Positions 21,118 to 30,450 of a stretch of DNA of 64,000 bases are shown in pieces. Origin of the DNA: Phaeovulum vinaykumarii (GTDB lineage Bacteria; Pseudomonadota; Alphaproteobacteria; Rhodobacterales; Rhodobacteraceae); the NCBI RefSeq assembly GCF_900156695.1, contig NZ_FTOM01000001.1, forward strand, positions 310,001 to 374,000, read 5' to 3'. Under the pieces are notes generated by a model. It saw nothing but the letters and a program-made list of their open reading frames with translations. It had not been told where the DNA came from and made no database searches. A program made the translations under genes and the position numbers. Numbering within the stretch: the first letter of the stretch is position 1; each line of letters opens with the position of its first letter.

Positions 21118-22104
21118 TCATTTCAGCGCCGGCGCCGGCAGGCCCAACGCGCGCCGATCCTCGCGCGAGAGCGGCCGTGCGGGGGCCGCGAGCCGCTGCG
21201 CCAGCCGCAGCCGCGCCGAGCGCGACCGCGGGTTCTCGGCCAGCTCCTGCGCGTCGGGACCGATGTCGCGGCGCGGCTTGGCGAAGGTGGGCGCGGGCCG
21301 GTCCAGCACCGGCGCATAGCGATTGCCCTGCCCGCCCATGCCCGCCCGGTCGGCGAAAAAGCGTTTCACCACGCGATCTTCCAGCGAATGGAAGCTGACC
21401 ACCGCCAGCCAGCCGCCCGGCGCCAGCGCACGTTCGGCGGCCTCGAGCCCGGCGATCAGCTGACCGAATTCGTCGTTGACCCAGATGCGCAGCGCCTGAA
21501 AGCTGCGCGTGGCGGGATGGCTCTGACCCGGCTTGGGCCGCGGCAGGCAGCCGGCCACCACCTCGGCCAGCGCGGCCGTCGTGGCCAGCGGACGCGCCGC
21601 CAGGATCGCCCGCGCGATCCGGCGCGAGGCGCGTTCCTCGCCGTAATGATAGAGGATATCGGCCAGCTCGGCCTCGTCCACGCTGTCGATCAGCTCGGCC
21701 GCGGTCGGGCCCGTGCCGGACATCCGCATGTCAAGCGGGCCGTCGCGCAGGAAGGAAAAGCCGCGCTCGGCCTGATCGAGCTGCATCGAGGACACGCCCA
21801 GATCCAGCACCACGCCCGAGACCCCCTCGACGCCCGCCTCCGCGGCGATGCGGTCCAGTTCGGAAAAGGTGCCCTCGACCAGCGTCAGCCGGTCGCCATG
21901 CGCGCCCGCCCAAGGTGCGGCCATCTCGAAGACGCTGGGGTCGCGGTCGATGCCGATGACACGTTCGGCCCCCGCCGCCAGCAGGCCGCGCGCATAGCCG
22001 CCCGCGCCGAAGGTGCCGTCGATCCAGACCCCGGAAACGGGCGCGACCGCCCCGAGAAGCGGCCGCAGCAGGACGGGAACATGGGGGGAGGCTGCGCTAT
22101 CCAT
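21118..22104 (-). CDS. rsmH: 16S rRNA (cytosine(1402)-N4)-methyltransferase
   Basis: A 328-residue SAM-dependent methyltransferase (MraW) that modifies C1402 of 16S r[20 protein letters not shown] (about 29-45) is the SAM-binding motif; [20 protein letters not shown] near 105-125 and [15 protein letters not shown] near 255-270 are family signatures. The ATG at 22104 ([13 protein letters not shown]) overlaps mraZ by eight bases. Much longer open frames upstream are only mraZ read in another frame. Confidence 0.95.
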   Translation of the reverse strand: MDSAASPHVPVLLRPLLGAVAPVSGVWIDGTFGAGGYARGLLAAGAERVIGIDRDPSVFEMAAPWAGAHGDRLTLVEGTFSELDRIAAEAGVEGVSGVVLDLGVSSMQLDQAERGFSFLRDGPLDMRMSGTGPTAAELIDSVDEAELADILYHYGEERASRRIARAILAARPLATTAALAEVVAGCLPRPKPGQSHPATRSFQALRIWVNDEFGQLIAGLEAAERALAPGGWLAVVSFHSLEDRVVKRFFADRAGMGGQGNRYAPVLDRPAPTFAKPRRDIGPDAQELAENPRSRSARLRLAQRLAAPARPLSREDRRALGLPAPALK

Positions 22105-22594
22105 CTGATTTCTTGGCGGGAATGAGGCTGAGCGGATCGAAGTCCTCGCCCAGCTCCTCCATCCATTGCTCGACCTTGCTCGCGTCTTCGGCGTGATAGG
22201 TGTCGGGTTTCCAGATCTCGAAGGTCTCGCCCACGCCCGAGAAATAGGCCTCGGATTCAAGGCCGATCTTCTCGCGCAGCGCGGCGGGCAGGACCAGACG
22301 CCCGTCGGGGTCGATCTCGATCGGCTGGGATTTGGACAGGACCGCGCGCTGGAGAATGGCGCGTTCCTTCGACCCGCGCGGCATGGCGGCGATGTCGCGC
22401 GCCAGATCCTCGAAGGCGGCCTGGGTATAGACCTGAAGCATCTTCTGTTGGGGGGGGCCGTAGACGACGACCATGCGGGGGCGGTCCTTGTTGGGGCGCT
22501 GGGGGTCGCCCTCCTCAAGTTCACGACGAAACAGCGCAGGGATCGACATGCGTCCCTTGCTGTCCACCTTGAAGGTGTATTCGCCTATGAACAT
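22097..22594 (-). CDS. mraZ: Transcriptional regulator MraZ
   Basis: A 165-residue DNA-binding protein with two AbrB-like MraZ repeats, usually forming ring-shaped oligomers and repressing the dcw operon. The first domain starts [20 protein letters not shown] (1-20) and the second holds [20 protein letters not shown] near 102-120. Upstream lies a 330-base leader with an internal terminator and phased GGGA repeats at 22931-22954, the likely autoregulatory site. The start at 22594 is fixed by homology to the standard N-terminus; longer frames are not supported. Confidence 0.94.
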   Translation of the reverse strand: MFIGEYTFKVDSKGRMSIPALFRRELEEGDPQRPNKDRPRMVVVYGPPQQKMLQVYTQAAFEDLARDIAAMPRGSKERAILQRAVLSKSQPIEIDPDGRLVLPAALREKIGLESEAYFSGVGETFEIWKPDTYHAEDASKVEQWMEELGEDFDPLSLIPAKKSDG

Positions 22595-22700
22595 GCCCGC
22601 CAAAGCGTGCCTCGCTGCCTGCACAAGGGGCCGCCGCCCCGCCCACCGGACCCGTCGGACCGGATCGAAAACCCACCTCTTTCCAGGCACTTGGGCCTAG

Positions 22701-22744
22701 AATGAGAAACGGCGGATCGGGCTGCTGCCACTGCCCGATCCGCC
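22701..22744 (-). terminator. Terminator within the mraZ leader
   Basis: On the minus strand a perfect 12-bp stem (GGCGGATCGGGC at 22711-22722 against GCCCGATCCGCC at 22733-22744, 10-base loop) is followed by GTTTCTCATT. It sits between promoter region and mraZ, so it should limit read-through into the dcw operon. Confidence 0.7.
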
Positions 22745-22926
22745 GCCCTCTTCCCATTTCTGGGCCCCCGGATTTCGGGGGATATGTCCGACTACGCGCG
22801 CCACCTGGGGGGATGTCTGCTCGCCCGCGCGCCGGATCTCTGTCGTTCGAAGAAAGCGGACTGCCTGTATGAAGCCTGCCGTTTTTTTGTGTGTGAGCTT
22901 TGCGCTCTTGTCTGCTCTCTCGATGG
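22701..22926 (-). ncRNA. upsM: Candidate UpsM leader sRNA upstream of mraZ
   Basis: In Rhodobacter sphaeroides the dcw cluster is preceded by a long leader whose abundant 5' part, UpsM (about 200 nt), ends at a Rho-independent terminator and is processed by RNase E. Here the mraZ leader has the same layout: a terminator-like hairpin at 22711-22744 about 120 bases before mraZ and a promoter-like zone near 22930-22960, giving an RNA of about 220 nt. No base-level comparison was possible, so identity with UpsM rests on position, size and the terminator. The 5' end is an estimate. Confidence 0.6.
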
Positions 22927-22929
22927 CTT

Positions 22930-22955
22930 AGGGATGCCACGGGAATTCACGGGAA
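22930..22955. promoter_or_regulatory. Phased GGGA repeats, candidate MraZ operator
   Basis: GGGA occurs at 22931, 22941 and 22951, exactly 10 bases apart (NGGGA-N5-NGGGA-N5-NGGGA on the plus strand). MraZ is known to bind direct TGGGN repeats spaced by five bases. The array overlaps the presumed dcw promoter (minus-strand TTGCTT near 22958-22953). Confidence 0.6.
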
Positions 22956-22960
22956 GCAAC

Positions 22961-23390
22961 ATAAATCTGCGCCCCAAGAACGGCACATCTGGTCCGGGAG
23001 GCCTGTGGAAAACTAAGTGTAGTAGAAATGCGACACCAAGCTTCGGCGCTATCTTGGCGACAAAAATGGCAAAAGCACAAAATGTTGACGTTCGGACAAG
23101 AGGGAACCACTACAAAGTGCTTCCCATCAAATCCCACGGACTGTCGAAATTTGTCCCCGAAACCCCTGCGACACAGCTGCACGAAGCAGCGAAAACCCCA
23201 TCCACACGCCTACGGTTGCATAATAATGACAGTTTTTCCAGAAAAACTGATTCGGATCGTTAAATCTTTCCCGTGAGATTCCATGGCCGGGACCGATTCC
23301 ATCCCGCGACCCATGATTTCCCGTGCCGACCCAGCCACAGCACGACCACCACACGGCCGCCGCACGCGCCACGCCCGCCCGGAGCCACAT
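22961..23390. other. AT-richer non-coding stretch between mrp and the dcw leader
   Basis: No gene recognised on either strand. The base composition is clearly more AT-rich than its neighbours. It contains a DnaA-box-like TGTGGAAAA (23004-23012), a TGGGA-N5-TGGGA pair on the minus strand (23136-23122) and an 8-bp hairpin CAGTTTTT-CCAG-AAAAACTG (23230-23249). It probably holds further dcw promoter and control elements. Confidence 0.4.
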
Positions 23391-23420
23391 ATGAAAAGAA
23401 CCCCGCACAGGGCGGGGTTC
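23391..23420 (-). terminator. Terminator of mrp
   Basis: On the minus strand GAACCCCGC pairs with GCGGGGTTC (23420-23412 and 23406-23398, 5-base loop) and is followed by TTTTCAT, 70 bases after the mrp stop. Confidence 0.75.
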
Positions 23421-23490
23421 GCACGGGATCGCACGGGACGATCGCAGGAAAAGGAGCGCGAGGAAAGAGACGCGGGAGAAGGGACGCAGC

Positions 23491-24582
<1,092 letters not shown>

Positions 24583-25291
24583 GGGCGGGCTCCTGGTCTG
24601 ATCGGCGCCGGGGCGGCGTCTGGGCAGCGGGCGTGTCGGCGGACGGATCGGCGGATCGGGACGCCGGCGGCGGGCAGAGGGACGGGCAGCGGGACGGGCC
24701 GCCGGCGCCACGCAAGCCCCGCCCCGCCAAGACGGGACCGGTCGGCCCGGTCGCGCCGCGGGCACGGCCGCTGACGTTCGGGGGGCAACATGGCGCGCCG
24801 GCCCCGGATCGACAAGGGCGCTCACGCGCCCGTGGCCGCCGGAACGTCGCCGGAGCGGCCCGGGAGCGCCCCCGACTCGGCCCCAGCCGCGCCGTGCCGC
24901 GCCATGCCGCCGAAGGGGCAGACATGCGCCAGCCGCATGCCGCGCCCGCCCCATCTTCCGCCATTGCCGCCGGATCGGGCAGAAATCGCGGCATGCCTGC
25001 GGCCCGATGTCTCGATCCCGCGCTGCAGACGCCGGAACCGGCCCTCCGCGACCATAGCGCGCTTGCCCCGCCCCCGCGCGGGGCGTTGGGTGGAAGGTTA
25101 CCCCCGAAATAGGTCAGCATGGGTTATGCATTTGCTGCATGGCAGAAATGCCGACCCGAGGGATTGTGCGCGTGCAGCATAAAGGGCATTTTGACATCAA
25201 CACCGCAGCCGCGGAGCGTGTCGAGGGGCGATTTCGTCCTAAGCGCGGACAGACCCGGCACGGCAGGACCGACAAACGACCAGGGGCGCCC
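24583..25291. other. Intergenic region without a recognisable gene
   Basis: About 700 bases of high-GC sequence between the divergent mrp and DUF1127 genes. Open frames exist on both strands but all are Arg/Pro/Ala-rich without recognisable motifs. The last 180 bases are less GC-rich and should contain the promoter of the DUF1127-sRNA operon; I could not assign -35/-10 boxes (a TTGACA at 25191 has no matching -10). Confidence 0.4.
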
Positions 25292-25510
25292 ATGGCTCTC
25301 GCTCAGAACATCAACGACGCTGCCGATCACGGCCTTGGCCACCGCATCGCGGGCCTGTTTGCCGCGTTCGAGGATGCGCGTCAACGCCGCCGCGTCTATC
25401 GCCAGACGCTGCGCGAGCTGAATGGTCTGACGACCCGCGAGCTGGCCGATCTGGGCCTGCACCGTTCGATGATCACCCGCGTGGCCTTCGAGGCCGCCTA
25501 CGGGAAATAA
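25292..25510 (+). CDS. ccaF1: DUF1127 small RNA-binding-type protein (CcaF1-like)
   Basis: A 72-residue protein with a C-terminal DUF1127 domain (RQTLRELNGLTTRELADLGL). In Rhodobacter sphaeroides the equivalent protein, CcaF1, is encoded directly upstream of the CcsR sRNAs, binds RNA and affects their maturation. The same arrangement is seen here: six CCTCCTCCC stem-loops start at the stop codon. The ATG at 25292 is preceded by AGGGGC; in-frame codons further upstream are not conserved in style. Stress-sigma-factor control is known for the relative, not shown here. Confidence 0.82.
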   Translation: MALAQNINDAADHGLGHRIAGLFAAFEDARQRRRVYRQTLRELNGLTTRELADLGLHRSMITRVAFEAAYGK

Positions 25511-25557
25511 GTTTCAGACTTTCCGAAGGCCCCTCCTCCTCCCTGGGCCTTGGAAAC
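25511..25557 (+). ncRNA. CCUCCUCCC-motif sRNA, unit 1
   Basis: Stem-loop whose loop holds CCTCCTCCC (25535-25543). The inner stem AAGGCCC/GGGCCTT is extended by GTTTC/GGAAAC at the base. It starts right at the DUF1127 stop. Likely matures from the common transcript, as CcsR RNAs do. Confidence 0.75.
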
Positions 25558-25560
25558 TTG

Positions 25561-25599
25561 GGCGGCACCCTCTCCTCCTCCTCCCTTGGGGGTGCCGCC
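25561..25599 (+). ncRNA. CCUCCUCCC-motif sRNA, unit 2
   Basis: Perfect 10-bp stem GGCGGCACCC/GGGTGCCGCC with CCTCCTCCC (25577-25585) in the loop. The loop has one extra CTC step compared with other units. Confidence 0.75.
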
Positions 25600-25632
25600 G
25601 ACCTTCTCCGGGGCCAGACCCCGAAACGGCAC

Positions 25633-25662
25633 CGCGGTCCCTCCTCCTCCCTTGGGGTCGCG
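25633..25662 (+). ncRNA. CCUCCUCCC-motif sRNA, unit 3
   Basis: CGCGGTCCC pairs with GGGGTCGCG (two G-U pairs) around a loop with CCTCCTCCC at 25643-25651. The stem is weaker than in units 2 and 4. Confidence 0.7.
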
Positions 25663-25668
25663 CACGAC

Positions 25669-25702
25669 GCGGCGGCTCCATCCTCCTCCCCGGAGCCGCC
25701 GC
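25669..25702 (+). ncRNA. CCUCCUCCC-motif sRNA, unit 4
   Basis: Perfect 11-bp stem GCGGCGGCTCC/GGAGCCGCCGC, motif at 25682-25690, followed by CTCTTTCC. The T-rich tail suggests a partial termination or processing site here. Confidence 0.75.
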
Positions 25703-25765
25703 CTCTTTCCCCCCGGCGGGAAATGCCGTATCTGGCCCCCGCGCTGCGGCGCATGGATTGACGCA

Positions 25766-25789
25766 CGGCCCCTCCTCCTCCCTGGGCCG
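25766..25789 (+). ncRNA. CCUCCUCCC-motif sRNA, unit 5
   Basis: Short stem CGGCCC/GGGCCG with CCTCCTCCC at 25774-25782. It is separated from unit 4 by 63 bases, the largest gap in the row. Confidence 0.65.
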
Positions 25790-25798
25790 GACGTTCAT

Positions 25799-25840
25799 GG
25801 CGGCGGTCCCCCTCCTCCTCCCTGGGGCCGCCGCCTTTTT
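25799..25840 (+). ncRNA. CCUCCUCCC-motif sRNA, unit 6, with operon terminator
   Basis: GGCGGCGGTCCCC pairs with GGGGCCGCCGCC (one bulge), motif at 25814-25822, followed by TTTTTCTTTT. It doubles as the Rho-independent terminator of the DUF1127-sRNA operon. Confidence 0.8.
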
Positions 25841-25869
25841 CTTTTCCGCCCTCCCCTTTCACCGCATCC

Positions 25870-25931
25870 GCGCATGAAAAAGGCCCCGCGCGCTATCACG
25901 CGCGCATGGAAAAGGCCCCGCGCGCGGGGCC
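25870..25931 (-). terminator. Tandemly duplicated terminator of the Gfo/Idh gene
   Basis: On the minus strand GGCCCCGC-GC-GCGGGGCC (25931-25914) is followed by TTTT. A second near-copy of the same segment (CATGAAAAAGGCCCCGCGCG on the plus strand, 25873 on) lies 32 bases further and gives another stem plus TTTTT. Confidence 0.7.
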
Positions 25932-25954
25932 CTCATCCCGGATCGGGGCACGGA

Positions 25955-26926
25955 TCAGGCCGACAGAACGCGGTCGGTCACGCCCTGGACGCGGCGCGAA
26001 TCCTCCAGCCCCCAGGGGAAGGGCGCGCGCCCCTCGACCGCGGCGTCGAAGGCCTCGACCTGACGGACATATTGATTGACGCCGGGATAGCGCAGCACCG
26101 ACACCGGCGCATCGGGGCGGTGCAATTCGATCTCGGCCTCGGCGAAGACGCCGGGATTGAACGGCGCGCGCAGCCGGATCAACCCGCCCGCGCCCTGAAA
26201 CACCACCTCCTGACGCCCGAAAAGCCGCATCGAGATCAGTGCGTGATAGCTGAAGGCGGCCGCGGGCCCTTCGGGGCCGACGAAGCCCGCGCGCATGAAG
26301 GTGGTGGCGTCGATCCCGGCTTCCATCTCGCATTCGGCGGCCAACGGCGCCGGCAGCGCGCCCGTGGCCCAGATCACCGCGCCCCAGGCATAGATGCCGA
26401 TGTCGCGCGCCGCACCGCCGCCGGTCTCGGGGCGATTGCGGATATTGGCGGGGTCGGGATTGTCGAAGGTGAAATGCACATCGACATGGCGCAGCCGCCC
26501 GATCTCGCCCGCCGCGATCCAGTCGCGGACCTGGCGCCATTGCGGATGGTGCACGATCATGAAGGCCTCGGCCAGTTCCAGCCCCGAGGCCTGGCGCGCC
26601 GCGATCAGCCGGTCGATCTGGCCGGCATGCATGGCCAGGGGCTTTTCGCACAGCACATGCTTGCCGGCGGCATTGGCCCGCAGCGCCCAGTCGACATGAT
26701 CGGCATTGGCCAGCGGAATATAGACCGCGTCGACCCCCGGATCGGCCAGAAGCGCGTCGTAATCACCATGCACCGCAACCCCCGGCGCCAGCGCGGCGAA
26801 GGGCGCTGCACGTTCGGCCGCCTGCGAGGCCACCGCCGCCAGCCGCGCCCCGCGCGCCAGCTGGATTGCGGGCGCCATGTGCTTGAGCGCGAAATTCGAC
26901 CCGCCCAGAATACCCCAGTTCAGCAT
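25955..26926 (-). CDS. Gfo/Idh/MocA family oxidoreductase
   Basis: A 323-residue NAD(P)-dependent dehydrogenase of the Gfo/Idh/MocA family, which act mostly on sugars and polyols. The N-terminal Rossmann motif GILGGSNFA is at about 5-13, followed by YIPLANADHVDWALRA and the conserved CEKPLAM (about 92-98), whose Lys is the catalytic base. The C-terminal beta-sheet domain spans about 120-320. The ATG at 26926 (MLNWGILGG) is clear. It is divergent from valS with a 312-base gap. Substrate unknown. Confidence 0.85.
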   Translation of the reverse strand: MLNWGILGGSNFALKHMAPAIQLARGARLAAVASQAAERAAPFAALAPGVAVHGDYDALLADPGVDAVYIPLANADHVDWALRANAAGKHVLCEKPLAMHAGQIDRLIAARQASGLELAEAFMIVHHPQWRQVRDWIAAGEIGRLRHVDVHFTFDNPDPANIRNRPETGGGAARDIGIYAWGAVIWATGALPAPLAAECEMEAGIDATTFMRAGFVGPEGPAAAFSYHALISMRLFGRQEVVFQGAGGLIRLRAPFNPGVFAEAEIELHRPDAPVSVLRYPGVNQYVRQVEAFDAAVEGRAPFPWGLEDSRRVQGVTDRVLSA

Positions 26927-27238
26927 GTCAGCCCCCCTCTTGCGCCGACCGCGCCCGATGCGCCTGCGCCGACAGATCCGCACAAGCGCGCCCGCGTTCG
27001 GCCCCCCGGATCCACTCCGCGGCGCGCGGCCCATCCTGCGCCCGGCCTGCGCCCGGCACAATCCCCCGCCAGGGCCGGCGCCATCACAATCGGCCGACGC
27101 GGGCGGCCATGCGGGCTTGGCCTTCCCCCGGCCACGCGCTAGGAACAAGGCGATATGCGCCCCGCGCCGGGGGCCATGCCGTGCCCCCGAGGCCGCGCAT
27201 CCGCATCCTGGCCGCGCCGAACTGGGATGACGACCGAC
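26927..27238. other. Divergent promoter region between the oxidoreductase gene and valS
   Basis: About 310 bases of GC-rich sequence without a recognisable gene. Weak promoter-like boxes exist (TTGGCC near 27118 towards valS), none convincing. Confidence 0.35.
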
Positions 27239-30200
27239 ATGCCGATGGAAAAGACCTTCTCGCCCGCCGAGGCCGAAGCCCGCATCATTCGCAAATGGGC
27301 CGACGCCAATGCCTTCGCCGCCGGCGCCAATGCCTCGCGCGAGGACACGTTCTGCATCATGATCCCGCCGCCCAACGTCACGGGCAGCCTGCACATGGGG
27401 CATGCGTTCAACAACACGCTTCAGGACATTCTGGTCCGCTGGCACCGGATGCGCGGCTTTGACACGCTGTGGCAGCCCGGCCAGGACCATGCCGGCATCG
27501 CCACGCAAATGGTGGTCGAGCGCGAGCTGGCCCGCACCCAGCAGCCCTCGCGCCGCGAGATGGGCCGCGAGGCCTTTCTCGAGAAGGTCTGGGAATGGAA
27601 GGAAAAATCCGGCGGCACCATCATCGAGCAGCTCAAGCGGCTGGGGGCCTCGTGCGATTGGACGCGCAACGCCTTCACGATGGATGCGCATTTCCAGCGC
27701 GCCGTCATCAAGGTCTTTGTCGAGATGTATGACAAGGGCCTGATCTACCGCGGCAAGCGGCTGGTCAACTGGGACCCCCATTTCGAGACCGCGATTTCCG
27801 ACCTCGAGGTCGAGAACATCGAGGTCCAGGGCCACATGTGGCACTTCAAGTATCCGCTGGCCGGCGGCGAGACCTATACCTATGTCGAGCGCGACGAACA
27901 CGGCAAGATCGTGTTCCAGGAAGAGCGCGACTATATCTCGATCGCCACCACCCGCCCCGAGACCATGCTGGGCGACGGCGCGGTCGCGGTGCACCCCTCG
28001 GACGAACGCTATGCGCCCATCGTCGGCAAGCTCTGCGAGATCCCGGTCGGGCCGCGCGAACACCGCCGCCTGATCCCGATCATCACCGACGAATATCCCG
28101 ACCCGACCTTCGGCTCGGGCGCGGTCAAGATCACCGGCGCGCATGACTTCAACGACTATGGCGTGGCCAGCCGCAACGGTATCCCCATGTACCGGCTGAT
28201 GGACACCAAGGCGCAGATGCGCGCCGACGGCCTGCCCTATGCCGATTGCGCCGCGCGCGCCCAGGAAATCGCCAATGGCGTGCCCTTCACCGCCGCCGAG
28301 GTGGACGGGCTGAACCTCGTGCCCGACGATCTGCGCGGGCTCGACCGTTTCGAGGCGCGCAAGCGCGTGGTCGAACAGATCACCGCCGAGGGCCTGGCGG
28401 TGATGACCCTCGACGACGAGGGCAATTCCGTGCCGCTGGTCGAATCGAAGCCGATCATGCAGCCCTTCGGCGACCGCTCGAAAGTGGTCATCGAGCCGAT
28501 GCTGACCGACCAGTGGTTCGTCGACACCGCCCGCATCGTCGGCCCGGCGCTTGACGCGGTGCGCAGCGGGCGCACCCAGATCCTGCCCGAACGCGACGCC
28601 AAGGTCTATTTCCACTGGCTCGAGAACATCGAACCCTGGTGCATCTCGCGGCAATTGTGGTGGGGCCACCAGATCCCGGTCTGGTATGGGCTCGACCTTG
28701 GCAAGCATGCGGCCGAAGGCGGCAGCGGCGATCTGGATCTGGTCGATCTGCTGCGCCTTCTCAACGAAGGCGGCATGCTCCACGCCGGCGAGGTGCAGCA
28801 TTGCGCCCCCGATTTCGACGCCGTGGCCGATGCCTTCCGCGACGAGATCGCCGACACGCCCGCGCCGATCAGCCATGCCCGCATCGTCGAGGTGGCCGAC
28901 AAGCATGCCGCCATCGAGATGCTGGCCCAGAGCCTGGCGGACTATACCGTTTCGGAAGATCCGACCCAGCTGGTCTATCCCGTCTGGCGCGACCCGGACG
29001 TTCTGGACACCTGGTTCTCGTCGGGGCTGTGGCCGATCGGCACGCTGGGCTGGCCCGCGCCCACGCCGGAATTGCAGAAATACTTCCCCACCGATGTGCT
29101 GATCACCGGCTTCGACATCATCTTCTTCTGGGTCGCCCGGATGATGATGATGCAACTGGCGCTGGTCGATGAGGTGCCCTTCCGCACGGTCTACGTGCAT
29201 GCGCTGGTGCGCGACGAGAAGGGCAAGAAGATGTCCAAGTCGCTGGGCAACGTGCTCGACCCGCTGGAATTGATCGACGAATACGGCGCCGATGCGGTGC
29301 GCTTCACGCTGACCGCGATGGCGGCGATGGGGCGCGACCTGAAGCTGTCGACCTCGCGCATCGCGGGCTATCGCAACTTTGGCACCAAGCTGTGGAACGC
29401 CACCCGCTTTGCCGAGATGAACGGCGTCTTCGAGATGCGCCCCGAGACCCGGCCCACGCCCGGTCATGCCGTCAACCGCTGGATCATCGGCGAGACCGCC
29501 CGCGTGCGCGAGACCGTGGACGAGGCGCTGGCCGCCTATCGCTTCAACGATGCCGCCAATGCGCTCTATGCCTTTGTCTGGGGCAAGGTCTGCGACTGGT
29601 ATGTCGAATTCGCCAAGCCGCTGTTTGATGGCGACGACGCGGCCGAAACCCGCGCCACCATGGCCTGGGTGCTGGACCAGTGCTACGTGATGCTGCATCC
29701 CTTCATGCCCTTCATCACCGAAGAGCTGTGGGATCTGACAGGCAATCGCGGCAAGCTTCTGGCCCATGCCGACTGGCCGCACTACGGCGCCGAGCTGATC
29801 GACGCCGACGCCGACCGCGAGATCAACTGGGTCATCGCCCTGATCGAGGAAATCCGGTCGGTGCGCGCCCAGATGGGGGTGCCGGTGGCCGCCAAGCTGG
29901 AGATGATCGTGACCGAGGCCGATGCCGACGCCCAGGCGGCGCTGGCGCGCAACGAGGCGATGATCTTCCGCCTGGCCCGGATCGAGACGCGCAGCGAAGG
30001 CGTGGCGCCCAAGGGGGCGGTGACGCTGGCCCTGCCCGGCGCCACGGTTGCGCTGCCGCTTCAGGGCGTGATCGACGTGGCCGCCGAGAAGGCGCGCCTG
30101 GAAAAGGCGCTGGCCAAGCTGCAAAAGGATCTGGCCGGCATCCACGGGCGCCTGTCGAACCCGAAATTCATCGAAAGCGCCCCCGAGGACGTGGTCGAGG

Positions 30201-30283
30201 AAGCCCGCGAACGCCAGGCCGCGCTGGGCGAGGAGGGCGACAAGCTTGCCGCCGCGCTGGCGCGTCTGGCCGAGATGGCCTGA
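27239..30283 (+). CDS. valS: Valine--tRNA ligase
   Basis: A class I aminoacyl-tRNA synthetase that charges tRNA-Val and edits mischarged Thr. Starting at the ATG at 27239 ([16 protein letters not shown]) the protein has 1014 residues, slightly longer than the usual 950. [15 protein letters not shown] (43-57) carries the HIGH motif as HMGH and KKMSKSLGN near 662-671 the KMSKS loop. The CP1 editing domain lies between about 190 and 360, the anticodon domain from about 720, and a C-terminal coiled coil tRNA-binding arm from about 950. ATGs at 27227 and 27245 are alternative starts; none has a strong ribosome site. A terminator follows. Confidence 0.94.
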   Translation: MPMEKTFSPAEAEARIIRKWADANAFAAGANASREDTFCIMIPPPNVTGSLHMGHAFNNTLQDILVRWHRMRGFDTLWQPGQDHAGIATQMVVERELARTQQPSRREMGREAFLEKVWEWKEKSGGTIIEQLKRLGASCDWTRNAFTMDAHFQRAVIKVFVEMYDKGLIYRGKRLVNWDPHFETAISDLEVENIEVQGHMWHFKYPLAGGETYTYVERDEHGKIVFQEERDYISIATTRPETMLGDGAVAVHPSDERYAPIVGKLCEIPVGPREHRRLIPIITDEYPDPTFGSGAVKITGAHDFNDYGVASRNGIPMYRLMDTKAQMRADGLPYADCAARAQEIANGVPFTAAEVDGLNLVPDDLRGLDRFEARKRVVEQITAEGLAVMTLDDEGNSVPLVESKPIMQPFGDRSKVVIEPMLTDQWFVDTARIVGPALDAVRSGRTQILPERDAKVYFHWLENIEPWCISRQLWWGHQIPVWYGLDLGKHAAEGGSGDLDLVDLLRLLNEGGMLHAGEVQHCAPDFDAVADAFRDEIADTPAPISHARIVEVADKHAAIEMLAQSLADYTVSEDPTQLVYPVWRDPDVLDTWFSSGLWPIGTLGWPAPTPELQKYFPTDVLITGFDIIFFWVARMMMMQLALVDEVPFRTVYVHALVRDEKGKKMSKSLGNVLDPLELIDEYGADAVRFTLTAMAAMGRDLKLSTSRIAGYRNFGTKLWNATRFAEMNGVFEMRPETRPTPGHAVNRWIIGETARVRETVDEALAAYRFNDAANALYAFVWGKVCDWYVEFAKPLFDGDDAAETRATMAWVLDQCYVMLHPFMPFITEELWDLTGNRGKLLAHADWPHYGAELIDADADREINWVIALIEEIRSVRAQMGVPVAAKLEMIVTEADADAQAALARNEAMIFRLARIETRSEGVAPKGAVTLALPGATVALPLQGVIDVAAEKARLEKALAKLQKDLAGIHGRLSNPKFIESAPEDVVEEARERQAALGEEGDKLAAALARLAEMA

Positions 30284-30308
30284 GCCGCACCCGCCGGACC
30301 AGCACGGA

Positions 30309-30340
30309 AAACGCCGCGCGTCCCTTCGCGCGGCGTTTCG
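30309..30340 (+). terminator. Rho-independent terminator of valS
   Basis: Perfect 12-bp stem AAACGCCGCGCG/CGCGCGGCGTTT with loop TCCCTT, 25 bases after the stop. Confidence 0.8.
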
Positions 30341-30450
30341 CGTTGCGGCGCTCCGCTGTCAGGCGGCTGCTTGCCGTTCGGGGGGATTTGCGGTTTGCTG
30401 TCCCCGTCTTCCGCCCGCATTCGTCGATCCCGATCCAAGGAGTGTCCATC

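Noticed and set aside
23004-23012. TGTGGAAAA as a DnaA box and a possible replication origin
   Set aside because: Only one box is seen and no origin-type gene context is present; the dcw promoter explanation of the AT-rich zone is simpler.
22784-23263. A 159-residue plus-strand frame in the mraZ upstream region
   Set aside because: No ribosome site, no recognisable motif and mixed composition; it lies over the leader RNA and promoter elements.
24633-25112. Possible hypothetical genes between mrp and DUF1127
   Set aside because: All frames are Arg/Pro/Ala-rich with no start signals; typical chance frames at this GC content.
25955-30145. A 1396-residue minus-strand frame covering valS
   Set aside because: It is the Gfo/Idh gene extended upstream through the antisense of valS; the valS protein on the other strand is unmistakable.
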